Counted from the stretch's first letter, positions 1-12,300 are shown. The stretch is 64,000 nt of DNA from Procambarus clarkii (GCF_040958095.1 NC_091156.1:19698792-19762791); one strand, 5' to 3'. The notes: generated from the sequence alone by a model not told the origin. A program made the numbers and translations.

Positions 1-548
1 ACACCCAAAAAGATGCTTTCATCCCCACCCCCCCACGGGTGCATCGTGGGTATACACTCCCGCAATCACTACCTTAAGAACCGTCAGTCCGTCGAGATCG
101 GGTTCAGCAATGAAGGCGAGGATTGACAATAAAAGCGTATCCTCGCTCGACAACATCAGGTACCACAGTTCTATGGGTGAGAGTGTGCTCCTCCCCAAAC
201 ACCCGGGCGTCAAAACAGAAGACGACGTCTGAAAGAATAATCAAGAATGGCAAAAAAGTCGGCGGGAAATAACAGTCAGAAAGAAGAGGGGAGGGAGAGG
301 AAAAATGAAACATAAGGAAGAGGAAACGGCATCCAGCACAATTAGTGAAGACAGCAGCAGGATCATAAGGCTACAAAAGGACAGAGGACCGTCCCATGGA
401 GCATCACACTCCGGCGGCCGCCCACCCGCCCCTCACGACGCCCACGGGCTGGAAAGCGAGGGGTCATGCAGTGTATAATTATCTGATCATTAAGGATAAC
501 ATATAGTGTCTCGGCACCTGTGTTCCTATTGTAAGGTGTCTTCAACCT
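1..548. other. No gene recognised
   Basis: I see no protein with recognisable motifs, no RNA gene and no clear repeat. The short open frames here have no conserved features. Confidence 0.5.
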
Positions 549-832
549 TCACAATATAATTAATAATAATATAATGCATTGTGTCGGGGGACAGGCAGCC
601 AGAGTGTATTCATACACGTTAGGCTTATATCGAGGTACAACCCCCCCCCCCCCTCCTCCAACCCCACAACAAGTTAAGTCCTGAGTACTACTTACTGCAA
701 GGTGAACAAGCACATAGGGTGACAGGAAATGTGCCAAACCATTTATGTCCCGCCCGGGATTCGAACCCGGAATTCTCGATTGTGCGTCGAAGAAGAACCC
801 GACTGTACCACCGGGATATCACTATCTTGAGG
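549..832 (-). mobile_element. tRNA-derived SINE, minus strand
   Basis: Read on the minus strand, a tRNA-like head carries a B-box of the GGTTCGAATCC type at about 752-775. A body follows that contains the shared block GTGTCGGGGACAGG near 582-596. The same order of blocks recurs at 12596-12800. A C-run at 641-653 interrupts the body. It is a Pol III-type retroposon, not a functional tRNA gene, because no cloverleaf of normal length can be drawn. Confidence 0.7.
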
Positions 833-2469
833 ATATATTTGAGATAATATGGCATCAAGCCAAAAGGAATTATAGACCACACAGCAACACGCCCCAGAGC
901 ACTCGCCCAATACTTTATACGGGAGTGAAAGTTGCTAGAAAATGCCAAATAATTCAGGGATTACGTGTTTTTCCTCCATGCGGGAGATGTGTGTGTGTGC
1001 CTGTCATAGAGGGCCTGGACAGTCATGGGGCGGTGATGGCTCTCCACACCTTCCCTCTCAACTGTGGTCGTCACTCACACTGAAAAGACGTCTGGAATCA
1101 TGCTGTTGTGACGCGTCATTGTGTTGTTCAAGACGACAGCTCCTGTGTCAGCGAGTCTGTGACAGCCTGAGAATGCTGTCGTCTTTTTCAGCGTCTCGGC
1201 GCCAGTTGGTCCTCGTCTCCTGCGTCAACGTATCGGCTCTACGACATCTGTTTCCAGCCAACGGTTATAGCTTCAGGAAAATTTCCGCCACAGGAAAACG
1301 TTTTGGCAACGTATCCATTCACCTGATGCAACTATTCTAGACAGTACCAAAGAGTGTGATAACTATTGTGTACTCCCACACTCATCCTGTGAGCGGTACT
1401 GCAAAAACATTACAGAGGGCACAAGACGTCTTAATCAGACCTCAGTGGATGTGAATTGTAAGGTTTTTAATATTTATCTGCACAATTTGTAATTAATTAT
1501 AATAACCAGTAACAAACTTCTTGCACTGCAACTGCTATGGAAGTTGCAGTGCAGTCCATTCAGTGTGCAACACTGGATGGAAGTCACTTTGTTAATACTG
1601 AAATTATTTGATGCTACGGGGTGAGAGTCTTTAAGGTTATGGCGTTCACGGCTTCTGTTATCACATTCATATTCCTTTATCTAGAAGAAGCGCTGTCACT
1701 CAAATCATCAGCTGTAGTCATAAAAGGTTGTACATTTATGTTTGCCAGTTTACGACTGTATAATATAGATTCACATTTATATTTAGAACCTTTTTTTGAC
1801 TGTTTTATAGGATTTATTACAGATGTGGCGGGAGTGAACAGGTGTACAGTCGTTGTTAACGTGTATATTTTCCAATTAGAGCGATGAGACTTGGCAAAAT
1901 ATAATAATTCTAATTTTATGTTATATAATATGAATATGACAATATGAAGAATTATCTTAATCTGTTTCTCTTTGTGTACCTAACTTAGACGCAAGCCGAG
2001 TTATGAAGGTTGTATGCGTGCGTTCGTGATTTGTTTCTCGGATGGGTATGGAGGCAACATACTGTGTCAGAGTAGCTTGTTATCCCTCGCTTCTCTCCGG
2101 CCCTGATTGCTAGTACTGCAGTAGCGTCTGGCAGGTGACGGTGTCGCTTGGTATGAGACGGGTGTTGAGAGAGACGTTGGAGAACCCTGGCATTATGTGG
2201 GGGTCTGTGGATCGTCTCTCATTTCCTGTCCAAGTACGGGAAGACACTTGAGGCTTGCAGAAAGGTTTTGGTCACCTCAGTTGTGGGATATTCGTTGTTT
2301 TGTAGAGCAGCTCAGCGTGCCAGAGGTTGTCAAAGGCTGTTCTCCTTCACTAGCTGTGATTGAAGGTTTACTGTGCTTGTGGATACCATAGACAGCAGGG
2401 AAAGCATTTATGACTGGTTCAGTAATTATAGGGAAATATACTCACATTTCTTGTGTTTTGTTAGAGTAA
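833..2469. other. No gene recognised; minor repeat traces
   Basis: No coding region could be supported. Around 1376-1420 the phrase CACTCATCCTGTGAGCGGTA resembles, in reverse complement, text near 13848-13870. This suggests an old dispersed-repeat 3' end. The rest looks unique. Confidence 0.4.
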
Positions 2470-2700
2470 TAGGTATTGCTCACGCCTCCATACCTCACCA
2501 GTGATTTGGGCCGGGTTCGAGTCCTGGGCAGGAAGGGTCAACTGCGGCACCGATCCTCAACTGTTCACCCTGTTCACCCAGCAGTGTTGGGAAGCTGGTT
2601 ATAAGTTGCTTGACGGGGTGCAGGAGAGACTAGGATAGCGAGGCTTACCGTACTCCGCGCCAAACCCCAGCTACAAGCCTGCCAACATGAGTCAATTTGT
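2470..2700 (+). mobile_element. Degenerate tRNA-derived SINE
   Basis: A B-box-like GGGTTCGAGTCCTGGGC sits at about 2513-2529, followed by SINE-like unique text. No second copy of the body was found in this window, so the family assignment is weak. Confidence 0.4.
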
Positions 2701-2744
2701 CGTTTCCTGTTAATACCTGCGTAGTAAAAAAGTTATTTTTATTC

Positions 2745-2990
2745 TATCATGCAAAATGCATTTGGAACCTGTAGCACAGTAGTCCCCGCAGGCAGGTTAC
2801 AACCGATAGGTCCCGATTTGATTCCCGGGAAAGAGGAGACGTTTGGATAATTTTCTTTACACATGACGGTTCGACTCGCACATAGCAGTCAATAGGTTCT
2901 GGGAAATATGTAACTGTTGTGGCTTGCATCCTGTGGAAGATCAGCCGCTGGCCTAAAGTCGCCTATCGTCCGAACAGGCTTCCTGTCCCG
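2745..2990. mobile_element. Possible SINE fragment
   Basis: A tRNA-like segment with GATTTGATTCCCGGG lies near 2815-2830. The box spacing is poor and no second copy was seen, so orientation and family are open. Confidence 0.3.
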
Positions 2991-3289
2991 CGCAATAAGT
3001 GGCATTGTGTCGGAGCCATCAGTTGCGTCATTCCGTCAGACGCGCCAGGAAACTACGACTGTAATTTAACCGACCAATAACGTGCCATCACAGCCAGAGG
3101 GGACAACGAGGGTGGCAGTTCATGTTTTTAAACACTGCTTCAGACCTGCTAGAATGATATGCCTTGCCAGAATACTTTCCCCGTCCGGTCATTAGGGCCG
3201 AGGTGACGGCGTTCTCGATCGCGACCTTCCACGGCTGAGTGGCGCTTGGTGAGAAGCGCTCCAGTACCTTCCCTCCGGAATCACACCGT

Positions 3290-4262
3290 CTCCAGTACCT
3301 CCATCCTCGACCACACCCCCACCAGTACCACCCTCCAGGACCACACCCCCACCAGGACCACCCTCCAGGACCACACTCCCACCCTCCAGGACCACACTCC
3401 CACCAGTACCACCCTCCAGGACCACACCCCAACCAGTACCACCCTCCAGGACCACACCCCCACCAGTACCACCCTCCAGGACCACACCCCCACCAGTGCC
3501 TCCCTCCAGGACCACACCCCCACCAGTACCTCCCTCCAGGACCACACCCCCACCAGTACCACCCTCCAGGACCACACCCACACCAGTACCTCCCTCCAGG
3601 ACCACACCCCCACCAGTACCACCCTCCAGGACCACACCCCCACCAGTACCTCCCTCCAGGACCACACCCCCACCAGTACCACCCTCCAGGACCACACTCC
3701 CACCAGTACCACCCTCCAGGACCACACCCCAACCAGTACCTCCCTCCAGGACCACACTCCCACCAGTACCACCCTCCAGGACCACACCCCCACCAGTACC
3801 TCCCTCCAGGACCACACCCCCACCAGTACCACCCTCCAGGACCCCACCCCCACCAGTACCTCCCTCCAGGACCACACCCCCACCAGTACCACCCTCCAGG
3901 ACCACACTCCCACCAGTACCTCCCTCCAGGACCACACCCCCACCAGTACCACCCTCCAGGACCACACCCCCACCAGTACCTCCCTCCAGGACCACACCCC
4001 CACCAGTACCTCCCTCCAGCACCACACCTCCACCAGTACCTCCCTCCAGGACCACACTCCCCCCAGTACCACCCTCCAGGACCACACCCCCACCAGTACC
4101 TCCCTCCAGGACCACACCCCCACCAGTACCACCCTCCAGGACCACACCCCCACCAGTACCACCCTCCAGGACCACACTCCCCCCAGTACCTCCCTCCAGG
4201 ACCACACCCCCACCAGTTCCACCCTCCAGGACCACCCCTTCACCCTCTAGGACCACACCTCC
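3290..4262. repeat. 30-bp minisatellite, about 32 copies
   Basis: The unit is 30 bp, built around CCAGGACCACACCCCCACC and AGTACC. Variants swap CACC for CTCC before the CCAGG block. One unit near 3380 is shortened. Because 30 is a multiple of three, several frames on both strands stay open and give artificial proline/histidine/threonine or glycine/valine repeat proteins. I do not regard these as genes. Confidence 0.95.
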
Positions 4263-5070
4263 ATAAGTCAGTCTTGGAGGGAACACAGGTGATGGGGGCG
4301 GCGGTCCCTGAGCTAGCATAGAATCTCAGGATATCTAAGTGCCAAAGAGCCCGGCTGTGGTCCTCTGCAGTGTACAACAACGCAGTGATCAGTGTGTATA
4401 CACTGTGGTAAGTATACTATAGGTAAGGTATGTGACACAGCACATGCTTCAGCGAGTTACTAAAGGAAATTATTATTGATTTCCGTGCCTTAACGAGCTT
4501 CACAAAATAATAATAAACCTATTGTCAGAAGTATTGAAAACGGCCGCAATTCATAACAGCATTAAATTTGTATACATCTCCATTACAATAGTTTCAAATC
4601 CTTCTTCGTCAGTAATAAAACCGGTTTTTGAGCATCAGTTATATGTCAGTGTGTGCTGCTTATTGCAGCTCTCTTATAAATGTGTTTTTCAAGTGTTTAA
4701 TGTCCCAAGAATCACTTTCACTTGTATTCTTGCTCTTGAAGAGCCAGTTTAGGATTCCTCGCAGGCGAATTGCCTCAACTTTCATTGGCTGGATACTGCA
4801 CTTTCTCGTAGTATGGAGCCAATGGTGTTAAGCCCACGTCCGTTCACCAAGGAAACTGGCGTCGAGCGACGGAAAAAAAAAGCTAAAGTGACGAGAGTAG
4901 TTTTCTGTTTCAACCGGTCAAGCGATCGCTTAGTTACCCAAGTGAGCTAAGTGAAACTGACAGCCGAGACAGTTGTGTTTACCTGTGATCGCTCTAATTT
5001 ATTGCTCTGTAATTACTGCGGTCACTTTCTTCACACGGACACTCAACCCTAAACCAGTCCTTTAAGAGGT
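4263..5070. other. Apparently unique spacer
   Basis: No gene, SINE or LINE motif was recognised between the two large 30-bp arrays. Confidence 0.4.
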
Positions 5071-6441
5071 GTCGTGTGGAGGTACTGGCAGACTGTCGTC
5101 CTCGTGGGGAGGTAACTGGCAGACTGTCGTCCTCGTTGGGAGGTACTGGCAGACTGTCGTCCTCGTGTGGAGGTACTGGCAGACTGTCGTCCTCGTGTGG
5201 AGGTACTGGCAGACTGTCGTCCTCGTGTGGAGGTACTGGCAGACTGTCGTCCTCGTGTGGAGGTACTGGCAGACTGTCGTCCTCGTGTGGAGGTACTGGC
5301 AGACTGTCGTCCTCGTGTGGAGGTACTGGCAGACTGTCGTCCTCGTGTGGAGGTACTGGCAGACTGTCGTCCTCGTGTGGAGGTACTGGCAGACTGTCGT
5401 CCTCGTGTGGAGGTACTGGCAGACTGTCGTCCTCGTGTGGAGGTACTGGCAGACTGTCGTCCTCGTGTGGAGGTACTGGCAGACTGTCGTCCTCGTGTGG
5501 AGGTACTGGCAGACTGTCGTCCTCGTGTGGAGGTACTGGCAGACTGTCGTCCTCGTGTGGAGGTACTGGCAGACTGTCGTCCTCGTGTGGAGGTACTGGC
5601 AGACTGTCGTCCTCGTGTGGAGGTACTGGCAGACTGTCGTCCTCGTGTGGAGGTACTGGCAGACTGTCGTCCTCGTGTGGAGGTACTGGCAGACTGTCGT
5701 CCTCGTGTGGAGGTACTGGCAGACTGTCGTCCTCGTGTGGAGGTACTGGCAGACTGTCGTCCTCGTGTGGAGGTACTGGCAGACTGTCGTCCTCGTGTGG
5801 AGGTACTGGCAGACTGTCGTCCTCGTGTGGAGGTACTGGCAGACTGTCGTCCTCGTGTGGAGGTACTGGCAGACTGTCGTCCTCGTGTGGAGGTACTGGC
5901 AGACTGTCGTCCTCGTGTGGAGGTACTGGCAGACTGTCGTCCTCGTGTGGAGGTACTGGCAGACTGTCGTCCTCGTGTGGAGGTACTGGCAGACTGTCGT
6001 CCTCGTGTGGAGGTACTGGCAGACTGTCGTCCTCGTGTGGAGGTACTGGCAGACTGTCGTCCTCGTGTGGAGGTACTGGCAGACTGTCGTCCTCGTGTGG
6101 AGGTACTGGCAGACTGTCGTCCTCGTGTGGAGGTACTGGCAGACTGTCGTCCTCGTGTGGAGGTACTGGCAGACTGTCGTCCTCGTGTGGAGGTACTGGC
6201 AGGCTGTCGTCCTCGTGTGGAGGTACTGGCAGACTGTCGTCCTCGTGTGGAGGTACTGGCAGACTGTCGTCCTCGTGTGGAGGTACTGGCAGACTGTCGT
6301 CCTCGTGTGGAGGTACTGGCAGACTGTCGTCCTCGTGTGGAGGTACTGGCAGACTGTCGTCCTCGTGGGGAGGTACTGGCAGACTGTCGTCCTTGTGGGG
6401 AGGTACTGGCAGACTGTCGTCCTTGTGGGGAGGTACTGGAA
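5071..6441. repeat. 30-bp minisatellite, about 45 nearly identical copies
   Basis: The unit contains GAGGTACTGGCAGACTGTCG plus CCTCGTGTG. From about 5160 to 6360 the copies are identical except for one A-to-G change near 6203. Slightly divergent units lie at both edges. The open frames on both strands follow from the period being a multiple of three. Confidence 0.97.
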
Positions 6442-6830
6442 GATAAGTGGGATATGAAGATGTTGTCCTAATTCAAGCCACAACCTTGGGAAACATTAAA
6501 CAATCAACTGAACTCCTTGGAAGGAAGTGTGCTGAGCTCTGTTTCACTCTCTCCACAAACAAGACAAAAACATACTCTCATCACTAGCCGGGAGAAAATG
6601 AAGAACTACAAATTAATGGCGTCACTGTCGGCTCTAACAAGGGGAGGAAAGAGGGGCTCCACCAGTTAATAGGAACATGTAAAAGTTGACTCGGGGCACT
6701 GTGCTATGACCTTGAATGGGCATAGAGCCTCAATTATTGTTCTTAAAATGATGTACACAGCCTATGTGCGCTTCGTCATAGACTATGTCGCGCCAGTTTT
6801 GTGCACCAATTCCCAAAGCGATATGATAAA
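6442..6830. other. No gene recognised
   Basis: This is unique-looking sequence between the minisatellite and a LINE fragment. It may include the degenerate 5' part of that LINE, since motifs become recognisable only from about 6850. Confidence 0.35.
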
Positions 6831-6834
6831 AAAA

Positions 6835-8030
6835 AAGCATCCAAAATGAAGCCATGACAATCATTCTTGGAGTCCCAAGAACTGCCAAAACATCAAATCT
6901 ACGAGAGAGGTTGTTCCTACACAGTGTTAAAAGCAGAATTAGGGAACTGAATGCTAAGCTTGCAATTAAAATAGACAAAGATCCCCATTACAATGATAGT
7001 GCCAAAATTCTGTACTACTTACAAAGGGAAACAGGAGAAGCAAAAAATGGCATCACAGATCAGTCTGTTACCTGGAAGAACTTCACCTGCTTGAGCAAGC
7101 CCGTGAGCTCCTGCCTGTAGAGAGGTCACCTCCCTGGGAGGATGACTCTTGCAGGATTATCATCAATGAGATGACAACGAAAAAGTTCAACATGATGCCA
7201 CAAGAAATGAGGCACAGGTATCTGGAGGAATTTATTAAGAAGCCGGAAATTAATTAGATCAAATATACACTGATGGGTCGTCTAATCCTGTCAATGGCAG
7301 GGCTGGTGCAGCATACACGGTAATCAGGAATAATGCCTTTCAACTAGGAACTTCAGAAAAAGCACGTATTGAGAACTATGCCTCCAACACAAGCAGAACT
7401 AATTGCCATTGTTATGGAGTTAAGATGCCTTGAACGAAACACTAATGGTGCAGTAATCTGCACTAACTCAAAAGCAGCGCTACAAAGCCTTCGTAAAAAT
7501 CGGGCAGAAAATCTTGCCATAGTCGCTGCAATCAAGAGAGCTCTGAGAGTACCAACCAATCAAGGAAGAGTCGTCAAGTTTCTGTGGATCCCCTCCCATG
7601 TTGGAATATGTGGGAATGAACGAGCAGATGTGCTGGCTGCTGAAGGAGACAACATTGAATGCTTAATACCCAAGACTGCTACAAATTAGAGGTATTATCA
7701 GGCAATATTTCAGTGACAAGGTAATTGAGGAAAGGAGGATAGAAGCACAAATCAGTGACTCTGAACGATGGTACAACATGGTTACAGCTAGCAATCCCAA
7801 TCATTATGGACGAAGAGCAGGTGGCAGCGGGAGAAAATTAGTAATAGCAAGAATCCGTCTTGGATACAAATATCTATGGAGATTCGGAATGGAAACAGTT
7901 GAGCAGCGGAGTTGCAGAATCTGTGGTGAGAGTGATGGACACCACCTTGACCACTACCTGACAGTGTGTGAACAACTGAGACAGATTAGAACTATGTGTA
8001 GAATAATAAACCCCACATTGTTCTAGTTAG
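6835..8030 (+). mobile_element. Degenerate non-LTR retrotransposon: RNase H and C-terminal zinc motif
   Basis: Broken reading frames encode the end of a LINE ORF2. Near 7266 the motif YTDGSS starts an RNase H domain. A frameshift follows before PPTQAELIAI at about 7380. The usual third acidic residue is replaced in TNSKAAL, and GNERAD follows near 7612. After a stop at 7687 the frame resumes about 7778. It ends in a C-X2-C...H-X4-C motif (CRICGES to HYLTVC) near 7914-7970. This domain order fits RNase H-bearing LINEs of the I/Nimb/R1 type. The altered catalytic residue, frameshift and stops show a dead copy. The reverse transcriptase part is not recognisable here. Confidence 0.8.
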
Positions 8031-8261
8031 GAAAATACAATTCGTCAAATATATATACTGTTCTTAAAAGATTTCCCCCCATTTGCACCCGCAAGATAAC
8101 GTAAGATTTTAAGGATGTAAGATTAACGTAAGATGTTCATCTTTTTATTTGAGAAGCTGTTCACTTGAGACAGCAAGTCCCAGCTGTGTCTGGGTACAAG
8201 TGACAGGATGAACAACCCAGCGGGTTTTCTTCCTATTGGGGAGTGTTGTACATGCTGCTAC

Positions 8262-8712
8262 GGCGGTGTGTCCACTCACAGGATGAATGACGCTGCCCAA
8301 TACTGTCACTATGGCGGTGTGTTCACTCACAGGATGAGTGGCGCTCCCCAATACTGTCACTATGGCGGTGTGTTCACTCACAGGATGAGTGGCGCTCCCC
8401 AATACTGTCACTATGGCGGTGTGTCCACTCATAGGATGAGTGGCGCTTCCCAATACTGTCACTATGGTGGTGTGTCCACTCACAGGATGAGTGGCGCTCC
8501 CCAATACTGTCACTATGGCGGTGTGTCCACTCACAAGGATGAGTGGCGCTGACCAATACTGTCACTATGGCGGTGTGTCCACTCACAAGGATGAGTGGCG
8601 CTGACCAATACTGTCACTATGGCGGTGTGTCCACTCACAAGGATGAGTGGCGCTGACCAATACTGTCACTATGGCGGTGTGTCCACTCACAGGATGAGTG
8701 ACGCTCCACAAA
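8262..8712. repeat. 49-50 bp minisatellite, about 9 copies
   Basis: The unit contains CACTCACAGGATGAGTGGCG and ends ACTGTCACTATGGCGGTG. Copies from about 8530 onward have an extra A in CACAAGG and read GCTGACC instead of GCTCCCC. That gives two sub-families laid down in blocks. Confidence 0.93.
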
Positions 8713-9337
8713 CTCGCTCCTCGGAACAAAAATTAAAAAGAAAAAAATTAACCCCATCACCTGTGGATGGGATATAAACAACCCATCATCCTCTACGATA
8801 CATTGGAAAACATCTTGTTGATGGACTAGTGTTCCCAAACTGCTGCTGACAGTTATGGAGATGAATGACCTTGCGTGACCGTGCCAGGAAAGAACAGCAG
8901 GCCCGCGTGGCTGTTGTAGAACACGGTGTTCCTCCAACAGCCACGCAGGAAATGTATGGGAGGCACAAAAAGGTGCTGTAAGATGTGAAAGTGTTGAGAG
9001 AGCGCGGGTGTTTGATGTGCCGAGTGACACAAAGCTGAGAGGAAGTGAGACTGATGAGTGTAAGTACTCGGGGAGGGAGTGAGTGAATGTTGATGGGGGT
9101 AATACAGGAGTATTCTTAATGGTAACTGAAGGGTGGTGTGAGGAACCACTGCATCACAGTTACAAGTGTTGTGAAGAACATTACATTGTGAAATGTTCTT
9201 GTTATGTCATGACCACCAGGTAAGCCTCGTGGGGTACACCTTCCCCCTATTCAATCATCGGCACTCCTGCCCTCAAGTGCATCACACTCTAAAACTCTAC
9301 GGATTGAGTGCACTAGTTCAAGGGGTGAACTTAATCT
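8713..9337. other. No gene recognised
   Basis: No conserved frame or repeat copy was recognised between the minisatellite and the next SINE. Confidence 0.35.
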
Positions 9338-9655
9338 ACATGACACGGCGCCTCGCAGTTGAGTGGACAGCTCTTCGGATTCGTAGTCATGAAGTTCCGG
9401 GTTCGATCCCCGTTTGAGGCAGAGACAAATGGACAAAATGTTTCTTTCACCCTAATGCCCCTGTTACCTAGCAGTAAATAGGTACCTGGGAGTTAGACAG
9501 CTGTTACAGGCTGCTTCCTGGGAGGGGGGTGTATGTGAAAAAAAAGTTTGTTAGTAACAGTTGATTGATTGACAGTTGAGAGGCGGGCCGAAAGAGCAGG
9601 GCTCAACCCCCGCAAGCACAACTAGGTGAATACATCTAGGTAAATACAGTCACGT
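9338..9655 (+). mobile_element. tRNA-derived SINE with LINE-like tail
   Basis: The tRNA-like head spans about 9345-9420 and has an A-box region (GCAGTTGAGTGG) and a B-box (GGTTCGATCCC). The body includes TACCTAGCAGTAAATAGGTA, which recurs in other copies here. The tail (about 9560-9650) reads GCTCAACCCCCGCAAGCACA followed by an AGGTGAATAC-type end. The LINE copy at 30560-31045 carries the same tail, so this SINE may be mobilised by that LINE. Confidence 0.85.
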
Positions 9656-10478
9656 GTTTTCAAGTTGGAACATAAAATACCTCTAGGGGCCAGTGACCAG
9701 TCTGTTCTAGTCTTTGACTACATGATGGAACTCAAACTTGTGACGAAGGGACAAGAGGTCTGGGAAAGGAGAGTTGATTACAAGAAAGGGGACTACAGGA
9801 GGATAAAGGACTATCTGGGAGAAGTGCAGTGGGAGGAAGAACTTAGAGGAAAAAACAGTCCAAGATATGATGGACCTAGTCACATGGAAATGCAAGAAGG
9901 CCGAAGAGAGATTTATTCCAACAGCAACGGAAAAAAGTAAGAGGGGAATATAATAACCCATGGTTTAATAGACAGTGTCAGGAAGCAAAACTGAGAAGCA
10001 GGAGGGAGTGGAGGAAGTACAGAAAACAAAGGACAGAGGACAACAGGATCAGATGCAACAGAGCTAGGAATGATTACATTAACATAAGACGAACATCGGA
10101 ACGAAATTATGAGAAACGATATTGCGATCAAAGCGAAAAAGCAACCTAAATTACTTCACAGCCATATAAGAAGGAAGATGTCGGTAAACGACCAAATGAC
10201 AAGACTAAGGAAAACAGAGGGAGCATGTAAAGAAAGTGACAAGGAAATCTGCGAGGCACTGAATGCCAGTTTCCATGGAGTGTTCACAACCGAGCCTGAG
10301 CAGCTCCCATTGTTAGAAGAGATTACCCTAGATGAAAGACTATCAGATATAGAGGTGACAGCAGAGGAGGTAATGAAACAGTTGACAACACTGGATGCAA
10401 CTAAAGCAGTTGGACCAGACAAAGTATCACCGTGGATACTAAAAGAGGCAGCGCAGGCCCGAACTGGATAGGTTAGGT
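9656..10478 (+). mobile_element. LINE ORF2 fragment, linker and start of reverse transcriptase
   Basis: The frame at 10109-10471 contains NASFHGVFTTEPEQ and then DATKAVGPDKVSPWILKEAA. These match the pre-RT linker and first RT motif of Jockey/CR1-like LINEs (KAxGPDxxxxxxLKE). Upstream, frames near 9665-10100 give basic, helical text such as NPWFNRQCQEAKLRSRR, also typical of the linker. The copy stops abruptly at about 10470, before the catalytic core. It has several frame breaks. Confidence 0.8.
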
Positions 10479-11429
10479 CATAACAATTCAATTGTCTGTT
10501 ATAATTACACAAGAATGGAAGCCGGCGTTGCCCGGGTCTCTCTCTGAACATGCAGTATTACGTTAAGCTGACAATCGACTGAAAAACAAATTCCCTAACA
10601 AAAAAACATTTTAGGCAGTGAGTCGCTGGTGGTTGCAATGAAATTTGACACTGCCTAAAGAGGGGTCATTAGCACTGTTCGCAGCCCGCTTATGACAGTC
10701 CCAAACTACTCATTAATCACCCACCTTAGTGATTAAGTCATCTCCAGCCTTGGACAAACGTGTTATTGTATATAGGAAAAATAAACGTGAACATATCTAT
10801 ATTATGAGCAAGTCTGGTTTGTGTCCACAGTTGGAGGACAGAGGCTTGGTGCTAGCCCCGCTCAAATTTGTAGGGAAGGTAGTGTGGGGTACGGGACGGA
10901 CATAGGCTAGTCGGGGTAGGTCTAAGTTAAATCATTTACGTAATATAGTGTGTAATTCAACACTTCCTGAGCGATTTTCATGAAGTCAAAGTAGTCCGGA
11001 ATGAAAGCGGGCATGTGATGTCCGTAGAGTGTGATGTCCGTAGAGTGTGATATTAATCAGCCATTTACTCGCAATTTCTTAATATATTTTCTGAGAGAAG
11101 GGGAAGATGGGGAAGAGAGGGTAGGAGAAGCAGAACGGAGAAGGGAACCAAAGTGGTGGGGGAGGAAAGGCGGATAAGAGACCCATGCAATTATCGCAGA
11201 CCTTCTTAACAATGCATTTTCTCAGAGAGGAAAGGGGGGGCCCCTTAGGGGATGGGGACAAAGGGGTCAAGGGGAGAAGAGGGGGATGAATTGTGGGGTG
11301 AGAGGAGAGAGAGAGAGTCCTCCGATCACCGCCGGGTAAATCTATATCCATAAAATTATAATGTTTAAAATTGAGGATTTGTTTTCTGTTGAGTTTGGGT
11401 GCCTTCTTTAGTGGCTTAATTTCTGCTGA
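10479..11429. other. No gene recognised
   Basis: AT-rich to purine-rich sequence. A GCCGGCGTTGCCCGGGT palindromic phrase near 10520-10537 resembles text at 11920-11945 and 18070-18090. This suggests shared ends of an unidentified repeat. Confidence 0.35.
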
Positions 11430-11715
11430 GTTTGAGAGTGTGGGGGGGGGGGGTGGAGAGGGAGGGAGAAGAGGAGAGGGAGGGGGCAGAGGAGAGGGAG
11501 GGGGAAGAGGAGAGGGGGAGGAGTGGAGGAGAGGGAGGGGGCGGAGGAGAGGGAGGGAGTGGAGGAGGGGGGGAGGGAGTGGAGGAGGGGGGGGAGGGAG
11601 AGGAGGAGAGGGGGAGGGGTGGAGGAGAGGGGGAGGGGTGGAGGAGAGGGGGAGGGGTGGAGGAGAGGGAGGGGGCAGAGGAGAGGGAGGGGGGTTGGAG
11701 AAGAGGGAATTAGAG
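11430..11715. repeat. Purine-strand GGA/GAG-rich tandem repeat
   Basis: Imperfect units such as GGAGAGGGAGGGGG alternate over about 285 bp with nearly all purines on the plus strand. Open frames here give only glycine, glutamate and arginine. Confidence 0.9.
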
Positions 11716-12045
11716 GGAGAAAATGAAAGAGGTAACGAGAAAGAGGGCGTTACAGGAAAGGCGAAGATGGTGGGAGATAAAGGAAGAGAGTGGCGATAAT
11801 GGAAGATAAGAGAAAGCTAGAGAGTGGGAATAGATAAGAGAGGGGGATAGTAGGGATATTGGGAGCGAGGGCGGAGAGGGGAGAAAGTGAGAGAGAGAGG
11901 GGAAGAGCGGTGAGAGGGAGACCCGGGCCCTGCCGGCGACCCCATCTAGTGATAATAAACATGAGATATCTTGAGGTAAAGACTTGTATTATACCAAGAA
12001 GCTTCAGAATAATTATAATGGGTAATATAAGGAGAAGGAGTAACC

Positions 12046-12113
12046 CTTGAGCACGGGTGTTGAGCACGGGGTGTTGAGCACGGGGTGTTGAGCACGGGGT
12101 GTTGAGCACACAC
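12046..12113. repeat. 14-bp tandem repeat, about 4 copies
   Basis: The unit TTGAGCACGGGGTG is repeated with a shorter first copy. Confidence 0.8.
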
Positions 12114-12136
12114 GCTCTCGGGAAGGAAAGGGAACT

Positions 12137-12300
12137 ATCAGGGAAAAAGCGCCAAGCCATTACGACTATATAGCACTGGGAAGGGGTCATGATAAGGATT
12201 TGGGATGGGACGGGGGAAAGGAATGGTGCCCAACCACTTGGACGGTCGGGGATTGAACGCCGACCTGCATGAAGCGAGACCGTCGCTCTACCGTCCACCC
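12137..12300 (-). mobile_element. tRNA-derived SINE (GGTTGGGCACC family), minus strand
   Basis: Read on the minus strand: a tRNA-like head (GACGGTAGAGCGACGGTCTC, then GGCGTTCAATCCC), the core AAGTGGTTGGGCACCATTCC, and a pyrimidine-rich tail ending in the TATATAGTCGTAATGGCTTG block. Other copies lie at 12818-13012 and 36210-36408. Confidence 0.85.

Noticed and set aside
3192..4321. Long open frames encoding proline/histidine- or glycine/valine-repeat proteins
   Set aside because: The array period is 30 bp, so several frames on both strands stay open together. There is no start context, splice signal or non-repeat domain.
5071..6441. CRISPR-like array of regular repeats
   Set aside because: There are no variable spacers, the copies are directly adjacent, and the sequence is eukaryotic. 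The same applies to 46313-47228 and 61190-63220.
5062..6483. Four overlapping frames of 430-470 codons
   Set aside because: They come from the uniform 30-bp array and are equally open on both strands, so they are a length artefact.
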